Source of the DNA: Candidatus Rifleibacteriota bacterium
GTDB taxonomy: Bacteria > Muiribacteriota > Ozemobacteria > Ozemobacterales > Ozemobacteraceae
NCBI GenBank assembly: GCA_028691595.1
Contig: JAQUZA010000001.1
Location: 1 to 48,612, forward strand
Length of the DNA: 48,612 nucleotides
Reading direction: 5' to 3'
In this document: piece by piece, positions 40,779 to 46,891 of the stretch
How the letters are laid out: every line of letters begins with the position of its first letter
Position numbering within the stretch: position 1 is the stretch's first letter
Program-made: the position numbers and the translations under genes
The notes under the pieces: generated by a model
Databases searched by the model: none
Told to the model about the DNA's origin: nothing
The model's input: only the letters and a program-made list of their open reading frames with translations

Positions 40779-41353
40779 ATGCTCTTCTCAAACCTTTTAA
40801 TCTGAATCTTTTCGCTTAACAGGGCATCGAGTTTCAGTCTTGCATGTCTGACCCTGGTTTTGGCTGTTCCTGGGGGGAGCTCCATTACCTCGGCAAACTC
40901 AGGTATACTCAACCCGGCGATATAGACCAGACAGACTGCCATGCGGTCTGCTTCTTCAAGGCGATCGAGGCATTCATCGATGTAGCAGACCATCTGTTGA
41001 TGCTCAATTGCATTGATGACGCTTTCTTCAACCTGTATCCCCGCATCGACAATTTCCGGTAACACGTCGCTGAGCACTTCGCGTTGCCCGCTGCGCCGCC
41101 ATTCGTCGATCAACAGATTTCTGGCAATTCTGAATATCCAGGTTTTCAGTGAACCGTATTTGAAGGCTTCTTTGTTTTTGAATATTCTTAGGAATACTTC
41201 CTGGACTTTGTCGCCGGCAAGTTCTGCGTTGCGGGTATTCTTGAGAAAGAACTGGTAAACACGGGTTCCAAAGAGTTCGTAAAGACGCTGCCAGGCAACT
41301 TGATCGCCTGCGACCGCCCTTTGCCACAACTCTTCAGGTTTCATGTTTTCCAT
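40775..41353 (-). CDS. ECF-family RNA polymerase sigma factor
   Basis: A 192-aa sigma-70 family protein with regions 2 and 4 only. Region 2 has WQRLYELFGTRVYQFFLKNTRNAELAGDKVQEVFLRIFKNKEAFKYGSLKTWIFRIARNLLIDEWRR. Region 4 has YIDECLDRLEEADRMAVCLVYIAGLSIPEFAEVMELPPGTAKTRVRHARLKL, a clear helix-turn-helix. Region 3 is absent, as expected for ECF factors. The ATG at 41353 is used; a GTG at 41359 and an ATG at 41344 are alternatives since no strong ribosome site decides. It follows the DUF2325 gene by 34 bp and overlaps the anti-sigma gene by 4 bp. Confidence 0.93.
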   Translation of the reverse strand: MENMKPEELWQRAVAGDQVAWQRLYELFGTRVYQFFLKNTRNAELAGDKVQEVFLRIFKNKEAFKYGSLKTWIFRIARNLLIDEWRRSGQREVLSDVLPEIVDAGIQVEESVINAIEHQQMVCYIDECLDRLEEADRMAVCLVYIAGLSIPEFAEVMELPPGTAKTRVRHARLKLDALLSEKIQIKRFEKSI

Positions 41354-41387
41354 AATCACAAACGCAGATTATTCTGAATAGATTTAG

Positions 41388-43022
41388 CTATTTTTTGAAG
41401 GTTTTTAAGATTTCTTTGCGCAGTGACCCGGCACCACTGTTATGTATCTTGAAAAAATGCTGGTGATCTTCGATGCACGGTCTTACCTGATAAAGCAGCA
41501 GGTGACCGGCATAGCTGGTTACTACGACGACCAGATCGCATCTGCCAACGATTTCAGCAGTTCGGGCCTGGCTGATAGTATGATAGCCTTCATACCACTC
41601 ATAATTCTCGTTGGTGACCCCGGCTTCTTTTAGAATCGGCAGGTAATGATCACGCCCGACCCCACCAAAAATGGCGACGCGTTTGCCGGCAAGCAGGCCT
41701 TCAACCGAATAGGCATCTTCGTCTGGAATCGCGTGCAGTTGTTGCAGTTTGCGAGTCATTTCCTGGTTTTCTTCGTCAAGCTTGCGCATGTCGGCAAGCA
41801 GTTCTTTTTCTTCGTCGATTGTTTCCTGGAGCTCTTTACGGGCAGCTCTGACTTTGGCTTCGGCGGCCTGCAACTGCTTTTGAACTTCGACGGGGTCAAG
41901 GCGGGCCAGCTTGGCTTTTAATTCTTCATTCTGGTTGCGCAGGGCTCTTGCTTCAGCCAAAGCCTGGTCCTTTTCGACATTTATCGAGTTAATGCGCCGT
42001 CGCAGCTCATCGTTTTCTTCCCGGAGGTCCTGGATCTTTTCGTGCAGCTCTTCTTTGGTAATTTCGAAGTCTTTTAAAGAGATAGAAGGCCTGGTCTGGT
42101 TAAAATATTTGAGAACGAAGTGATGGTGTGTGTAAATTTCGAGAATATTGCTCAGGTAGTCTTCATACGCGTCCTGCTTCTCCGGGTCGGGCGGAAAACT
42201 TGTCTGGGCATCTTCGATTAACAGTTTGAGGAGTTTTTTGCCGTCGCGATAAGCTTTGTCGAGGTCTTCATAAAAATTGGGGCGCACAAGGTTGAGACTG
42301 CGGGTCTCATTGAATACCCATTCAAGATGCTTGAATGAATCGGCTTCGAGCAATGCCCAGGCCTGAACGACTTCAGCCTGTGATATTTCGTAGCGCAGTT
42401 CTTCGATTATCTTGCGCAGCGCTTCAAGACGCTTTTCTTCGGTTGCAGGCACAGGTTCTGTCAGGCTTTCGCGGCAGACGATCTCAATTTGTCGTATCAG
42501 TTTTTTGAACGAGGGGTATTCGTCACTGTCAAGAAAAAGAGCTGCCAGGAAGCCCTTGCGTTTAAGAAAATGCCGGGAAAAAATTCTTTTTTCGCCGCCG
42601 ATTACCACGTCATATTTTGAGCTGCGTCTGGCCTGAACTTTATGCTTCTGGGTCGAGGGCTCAGCTGCGGCTTCTCTGGCCTTGCGCATCCGGTTGATCT
42701 TTTCTTCGATCATTTCATTGACCAGCCTCGTCTGAACGGGCCCACCAAGAATAATATCGAGCAGATCGCCTATAAAAAGGGCAAAAGACCGTCCAGATGT
42801 TTCATAGAGTTTGACAAATTTTTTGTGGATATCCCAGTATTTATCTGCATCTGGCTCAACTGATCGTTCTGCCGACTTTTCGACCTGTTTCACGAGTTTT
42901 TCGGCCATGTCGGTAAATTTATTACTGCCCCCTTTGCGCGGGGAAAAGCCTGCCAGCTTCTCGAGTTCATCGAGACTTTTCTGGTTTCGCGAAATATTTA
43001 AATCATCGAGTGGATTGATCAT
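41388..43022 (-). CDS. Coiled-coil protein with C-terminal DUF2325 domain
   Basis: A 544-aa soluble protein. The ATG at 43022 is preferred, with GAGGGAAG just upstream; the reading frame is open to an earlier TTG near 43151 but that would extend it into the GGDEF gene. Residues about 1-330 are charged and helical. Residues about 330-450 form a long heptad coiled-coil (KEELHEKIQDLREENDELRRRINSINVEK and following). The C-terminal 95 residues match DUF2325, with GKRVAIFGGVGRDHYLPILKEAGV, the WYEGYHTISQARTAEIVGRCDLVVVVTSYAGH block and FFKIHNSGAGSL. DUF2325 domains bind an unknown ligand and occur beside DNA repair or signalling genes. Function here is unknown. Confidence 0.8.
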   Translation of the reverse strand: MINPLDDLNISRNQKSLDELEKLAGFSPRKGGSNKFTDMAEKLVKQVEKSAERSVEPDADKYWDIHKKFVKLYETSGRSFALFIGDLLDIILGGPVQTRLVNEMIEEKINRMRKAREAAAEPSTQKHKVQARRSSKYDVVIGGEKRIFSRHFLKRKGFLAALFLDSDEYPSFKKLIRQIEIVCRESLTEPVPATEEKRLEALRKIIEELRYEISQAEVVQAWALLEADSFKHLEWVFNETRSLNLVRPNFYEDLDKAYRDGKKLLKLLIEDAQTSFPPDPEKQDAYEDYLSNILEIYTHHHFVLKYFNQTRPSISLKDFEITKEELHEKIQDLREENDELRRRINSINVEKDQALAEARALRNQNEELKAKLARLDPVEVQKQLQAAEAKVRAARKELQETIDEEKELLADMRKLDEENQEMTRKLQQLHAIPDEDAYSVEGLLAGKRVAIFGGVGRDHYLPILKEAGVTNENYEWYEGYHTISQARTAEIVGRCDLVVVVTSYAGHLLLYQVRPCIEDHQHFFKIHNSGAGSLRKEILKTFKK

Positions 43023-43047
43023 TTGCTTCCCTCTGTCTGAAACTTTT

Positions 43048-44490
43048 TCAGGCGATCTGGTTTCCGCCGCGTCTTTTGGCCTGCTTAAGCGCCTTTTCGG
43101 CTGATTTGAGCATATCGGCCGGTTTGGTTGTCGTTTTTGAACTGCTGGCAATACCGAAGCTACCGGTTACCTGAATCGAGCGACTGCCAGCCCTGATTTT
43201 GGTGTCTGATAAAGTTGTCTTCAATTTGCCGGCGACGGTCTGGGCACCGGCAAATGGCGTTTCGGGCAGAAGCATCGCGAAAGTATCGGCCCCAAATCTG
43301 GCGACCACATCGTGAATGCGCATTGCGCTTCTGAATATGCGCCCGACTTCTTTTAGGATACGGTTGCCATTGCTTTCGCCATGGGTGTCGTTGATGGCGG
43401 CAAAATGGTCGAGGTCCATGAGAATGAGTGAAATGTCTTTCTGATGCCGCTGTGCCCGGCAAAACTCTTCACCAAGCCGGCGCATGAAAAGGTTCTGGTT
43501 TGCTATTCCGGTAATCGAGTCGGTGGTGGCTGAATGATACATGCGGGTGCGACCGATAGCCACGGCTGCCTGAGCCGAAAAGACTTTGAGCATCTGTTCG
43601 GTGCGGGCGGTCATGATATTGCCGCTGTGTTTGGTATCTATATAAAGAACACCGATGTTGGTGGCCATTTCTTTGAGCGGAACCAGTGCCACTGAAACAA
43701 TCCCGGCATCTTCAGGGTTCCGTCCTCTGCGCCCTGGCTGTTTGAACCTGTGTGAAGGCCCTATCATCGATTCACCTGATTCAAAACAACGGCTGACCAG
43801 CCCGGCTGTCGATTGCAGGTCATCATTAACCTCTGCCGGAGCAAAGTTCTGCATTGCCACGGTTTCAAGTCGGCTCATTTCTTCGTTGTAGAGCATTATC
43901 AGTGCCCTCTCGCCGCCGGTCACCGCCAGAGCCATCTCAAGCGTGAATTCAAGCAGTCTTGGAAAACTGTTGATTGAGTTCAGGGCGTAGGTTACTTCAA
44001 GCACTGCGGAGAGTTCTTTGATTCTGGTGACCATTTCGCCCTCGGCAGCTGAAATGGCATTGTAATGCTGTCTGGGAATCTTGCCGCGGATCTGGCTGAA
44101 GCATTTGCGCACAAAAGTTTCGTTACTGTTGAGAAAAAATGGAAACAGTTTCTCGTCGGCGTTGGCCAGTGGCATATCGCCACCTTCAAGCTGCAGGCGC
44201 ACAAAAACATCGTCCGACAGCTCAAGAAAAGCTCCCGGTTTGATTATCGCAATAAACCCCGGCTGAACCTTGTTGCCGTTGACTACCGTGCCGAACGGGC
44301 TCTGGAGATCCTGGAGGGTCAGCAAGCCATCAGCATTGTAGCGCAGTTGTATCTGATTGTGGGCAATGCCCATTTTGTTGAGCTGAATATCGCATTCATT
44401 GCCGCTGCCGATTATTACACCATTACCATGCAGACTCGGGCTGCCCTCATAAAGAATCTGCCCGCTTCTGTCCGAGATTACTATTTTCAT
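43048..44490 (-). CDS. FHA-GAF-GGDEF signalling protein with degenerate active site
   Basis: A 480-aa soluble protein. Residues 1-90 are an FHA phosphothreonine-binding domain (VIIGSGNECDIQLNKMGIAHNQIQL). Residues about 150-300 are a GAF domain (LLEFTLEMALAVTGGERALIMLYNEE through VSVALVPLKEMATNIGVLYIDTKHSG). The last 160 residues are GGDEF-like, with SLILMDLDHFAAINDTHGESNGNRIL. The signature is GADTF (400-404) instead of GGDEF/GGEEF: one Gly is Ala and the fourth acid is Thr. The I-site RxxD (Arg391-Asp394) is intact. It may be an inactive c-di-GMP receptor rather than a cyclase. It heads the operon with the DUF2325 and sigma genes. Confidence 0.88.
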   Translation of the reverse strand: MKIVISDRSGQILYEGSPSLHGNGVIIGSGNECDIQLNKMGIAHNQIQLRYNADGLLTLQDLQSPFGTVVNGNKVQPGFIAIIKPGAFLELSDDVFVRLQLEGGDMPLANADEKLFPFFLNSNETFVRKCFSQIRGKIPRQHYNAISAAEGEMVTRIKELSAVLEVTYALNSINSFPRLLEFTLEMALAVTGGERALIMLYNEEMSRLETVAMQNFAPAEVNDDLQSTAGLVSRCFESGESMIGPSHRFKQPGRRGRNPEDAGIVSVALVPLKEMATNIGVLYIDTKHSGNIMTARTEQMLKVFSAQAAVAIGRTRMYHSATTDSITGIANQNLFMRRLGEEFCRAQRHQKDISLILMDLDHFAAINDTHGESNGNRILKEVGRIFRSAMRIHDVVARFGADTFAMLLPETPFAGAQTVAGKLKTTLSDTKIRAGSRSIQVTGSFGIASSSKTTTKPADMLKSAEKALKQAKRRGGNQIA

Positions 44491-44529
44491 CGAGTTTTCC
44501 TGTTGCTTGATATGCCCAATAACTGAGTA

Positions 44530-44535
44530 AGTATA
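44530..44535 (-). promoter_or_regulatory. Candidate -10 element for the FHA/DUF2325/sigma operon
   Basis: TATACT on the reverse strand, 40 bp before the ATG of the FHA protein, with AGGA as ribosome site. A -35 is poor (CTGCAA at a 17-bp spacing). Confidence 0.4.
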
Positions 44536-44613
44536 CCGGAAACTCTAGCATTTTGCAGCCCTAAGCAACAAGTTTGTTAATCTTGCCCGCATTTGTGAAA
44601 ATAATCGTGACTG

Positions 44614-44636
44614 AAAAAAGGGCGCGAATTTGCCCT
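44614..44636 (-). terminator. Terminator ending the lexA-dinB-ORF92 operon
   Basis: On the reverse strand AGGGC (44636-44632), an 8-nt loop and GCCCT (44623-44619) are followed by a run of T (44619-44614). The stem is short but the T-tract is good. Confidence 0.55.
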
Positions 44637-44652
44637 GAGAGTGTTCTGTTTA

Positions 44653-44931
44653 TCAGTTGAATCTGCTGGCAACGTCGAGTACCTGTTCAGTACTCGATAA
44701 TTCATTTTTAAGACGGCGCAGCTGTGAAAATGTTTCTCGGGCCTTTTTTAACAACAGTTTGTCAGGAACTTCGTGACCCTGTTTGAGTGCCATAAGGCAG
44801 CCAGCCAGGGATTCTTCGCACGGAAGCAGCTCGTTCTCGAGGTTTTCAATCTGCAACAGCAGCAGATGTTTCTTGAGCTGAGCCGCTTCAACCACCATCT
44901 GAGTTAAATTTTGTCTGATTGTGTCTATCAA
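44653..44931 (-). CDS. Small helical protein cotranscribed with dinB, unknown
   Basis: A 92-aa acidic/helical protein, predicted as two or three long helices with heptad character (TQMVVEAAQLKKHLLLLQIENLENELL and KKARETFSQLRRLKNELSSTEQVL). It has two cysteines (LPCEESLAGCLMAL). The ATG overlaps the dinB stop by 4 bp, so the two genes are coupled. It ends near the terminator at 44614-44636. No family is recognised; an accessory factor for the polymerase is an inference from position only. Confidence 0.65.
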   Translation of the reverse strand: MIDTIRQNLTQMVVEAAQLKKHLLLLQIENLENELLPCEESLAGCLMALKQGHEVPDKLLLKKARETFSQLRRLKNELSSTEQVLDVASRFN

Positions 44932-46115
44932 TGTTCAGACCTGCCTTGTGTTCGTATCGAGCTCGACCTCAATATGGCGCTGAAACCATATCTGGCGCGG
45001 ATAATTTTGAGTGCTTCCGGGAGCTGTCGACGGTGCTCGGGTTGAAGTATGTCAAAAAGATCGGGCGTAATTCCGCCAGGCTGGAGAGCACTTAGATGTA
45101 CGCCGATGAGGCGCACGCTGACACGCCTCTGAAAAAGGCGGTTCATGAGAAAAACCGCTGCTTCGTAGATCGCCCGGTCATCATTGGTTCTTGGAATGTT
45201 CTGTGATGCCGTTTTAGTCACAAAATCAGAGTAACGCAGTTTTAATGTCACATTACCGCAGGTAAGGCGTTCGGTTTGCATACGATAGACAGCACTTTCA
45301 ACAAGATACGAAAGGTGACTGGCCAGCAACAGCCGCGAAGAGGTATCTTCGCTCAGAGTCGTATCGCGAGAAATGCCTTTGCGCTGAGGTCTCTTTTCGG
45401 GTGGCATTACTTCAGATTCGCAGATACCTCTGGCGGCAGCAAAAATATACTCACCCGTGCGCCCAAATGCTGCTCGCCAGGCATCGACAGGCATTGTCAG
45501 AATGTCGGACACATAATATACGGCCATTGAATTCAATACCTGCTGCATCTGCCTGCCTATGCCCGGAATCTCGCCCACCGGAAGATGAGAAAGAAATGCC
45601 CTCTCGGACCCGGGCAGTATCTCAAGCACACCGCGTGGCTTGCCAAGATTTGAGGCTATTTTGCAGACCAGTTTATTGGTGCCTATACCTATAGTCGCCG
45701 GCAGGCCCGGGTCATTACGCACGGCCATGACTATCTGGTCTGCAATGCCCATGTTGGTCGGATAAATACGGTCGCAACCAGTAAAATCAAGATAAAACTC
45801 ATCAACCGATGCCTGCTCAACTACGGGGCAGAAGTCTCTCAGCCGCCGCTGAACAGAATTAGAAAGCTCGGAGATGTTGTCGGGGACCGGCATCAACACC
45901 AGGTCAGGGCACTTGCTTTTTGCCAGCCAGACCGGCATTGCAGAACATACACCAAATTTTCGCGCTTCATACGATGCTGAGCAGATGACCGAACGGCTGG
46001 CGGTGCCGCCAACCGCCATCGGCAGACCACGAAGGTCCGGCCGCAGCTTCAAGGCTGCTTCTACAAAAAAAGCATCCAGATCAAGGCAGGCAATACGTTT
46101 CTGCATACATTTCAC
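44928..46115 (-). CDS. dinB: DNA polymerase IV (Y-family translesion polymerase)
   Basis: A 395-aa Y-family polymerase. Catalytic acidic blocks are ACLDLDAFFVEAAL at the N-terminus and EQASVDEFYLDFTG. Other conserved parts are VGGTASRSVICSASYEARKFGVCSAMPVWLAK, GIGTNKLVCKIASNLGKPRG and the helix-hairpin-helix LPVGEIPGIGRQMQQVL. The little-finger region follows, and the length is near the usual 350-400. The start may be the ATG at 46115 or the in-frame ATG at 46106 (MQKRIACLD), which aligns better with the family. It is downstream of lexA on the same strand (82-bp gap), consistent with SOS control. Confidence 0.95.
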   Translation of the reverse strand: MKCMQKRIACLDLDAFFVEAALKLRPDLRGLPMAVGGTASRSVICSASYEARKFGVCSAMPVWLAKSKCPDLVLMPVPDNISELSNSVQRRLRDFCPVVEQASVDEFYLDFTGCDRIYPTNMGIADQIVMAVRNDPGLPATIGIGTNKLVCKIASNLGKPRGVLEILPGSERAFLSHLPVGEIPGIGRQMQQVLNSMAVYYVSDILTMPVDAWRAAFGRTGEYIFAAARGICESEVMPPEKRPQRKGISRDTTLSEDTSSRLLLASHLSYLVESAVYRMQTERLTCGNVTLKLRYSDFVTKTASQNIPRTNDDRAIYEAAVFLMNRLFQRRVSVRLIGVHLSALQPGGITPDLFDILQPEHRRQLPEALKIIRARYGFSAILRSSSIRTQGRSEH

Positions 46116-46139
46116 CCTTAAGAAAAGAACCTGTTTTCG

Positions 46140-46169
46140 TTCATCTGTGTTGATTCGTGTTCACCCGTG
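46140..46169. repeat. Three 10-bp degenerate direct repeats between lexA and dinB
   Basis: TTCATCTGTG, TTGATTCGTG and TTCACCCGTG occur head-to-tail at 46140, 46150 and 46160. The 10-bp period puts each unit on the same helical face. It lies in the dinB leader region. Confidence 0.6.
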
Positions 46170-46197
46170 GTACTTCTTCAGGCCTGCCATCAGTGGA

Positions 46198-46821
46198 TCA
46201 GAAGCGGCGATATTTCCGCATTACCCCGATTACAATGCCTCTGATGGTCACATCACGGTTCTCGATGATTATGGGCGGCATCGCCGGGTTTGACGGTTGC
46301 AGCCGCACCCGCCCGCCTTCGCGATAAATGCGTTTGAGGGTGACTTCGTCATTCTCGATGCAGGCGATGACCATGTCGCCATTGTTGGCGCTGCTGCGCT
46401 TCTCGACTATTACCAGATCGCCGTCTTTTATGGCCTCGTCGATCATCGAATCGCCGCGAACCTCTAATACAAAGGTCTCGCCCCGGCCAATCATCGATTC
46501 AGGCAGGTTGATCGTTTCGGGGATTTCATTGATCTGAATCGGCTGGCCGGCGGTAACCCTGCCAAGAAGCGGTACTTCGACACTACGGCCCTGAACGATG
46601 GTATGGGGTTTGACCGACAAACCGCGCGATCGACCGGGCAGAGAATCAATGTGCCCCTTTTCAACGAGAGTCTTGAGATGTTTATGAACCGTGGCGGTCG
46701 ATGCCAGGCCAAGGCCATCACATATTTCGGCAATGGTCGGAGCATAACCCCATTCGGCGAAAAAACGGCGAATAAAATCTAATACCATGCGTTGCTTGGG
46801 GGTTAATGGATCAGGGGTCAT
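46198..46821 (-). CDS. lexA: LexA, SOS repressor
   Basis: A 207-aa LexA. The N-terminal winged-helix DNA-binding domain is LTPKQRMVLDFIRRFFAEWGYAPTIAEICDGLGLASTATVHKHLKTLVEKG. The autocleavage site is Ala91-Gly92 (GRVTAGQP), and the catalytic dyad is Ser125 (GDSMID) and Lys163 (VTLKRIY). RecA-stimulated self-cleavage would derepress the operon. GGAGG lies 6 bp before the ATG. It is followed on the same strand by dinB and the 92-aa gene. Confidence 0.97.
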   Translation of the reverse strand: MTPDPLTPKQRMVLDFIRRFFAEWGYAPTIAEICDGLGLASTATVHKHLKTLVEKGHIDSLPGRSRGLSVKPHTIVQGRSVEVPLLGRVTAGQPIQINEIPETINLPESMIGRGETFVLEVRGDSMIDEAIKDGDLVIVEKRSSANNGDMVIACIENDEVTLKRIYREGGRVRLQPSNPAMPPIIIENRDVTIRGIVIGVMRKYRRF

Positions 46822-46832
46822 ATCTCGCCTCC

Positions 46833-46840
46833 GTTCGAAC
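46833..46840. promoter_or_regulatory. GTTCGAAC palindrome in lexA leader
   Basis: An 8-bp palindrome lies between the lexA -10 element and the ribosome site, around the transcription start. It may be a second LexA half-site pair; it is short and could be chance. Confidence 0.3.
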
Positions 46841-46853
46841 TTTTCATACTTAT

Positions 46854-46882
46854 AATATAAGCGAATAAAAGGCGAACGTCAA
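46854..46882 (-). promoter_or_regulatory. lexA promoter with candidate LexA operator in spacer
   Basis: On the reverse strand TTGACG (46882-46877), a 17-bp spacer and TATATT (46859-46854) form a good sigma-70 promoter. The spacer and -35 edge hold GTTC-N7-ATTC (46877-46863), one base from the GTTC-N7-GTTC direct-repeat box bound by alphaproteobacterial LexA. Autorepression would follow. Confidence 0.65.
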
Positions 46883-46891
46883 GCGAAAAAA

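Noticed and set aside
43023..43151. 43-residue N-terminal extension of the DUF2325 protein
   Set aside because: It overlaps the end of the GGDEF gene and is Arg/Pro/Lys-rich; the ATG at 43022 has a good ribosome site.
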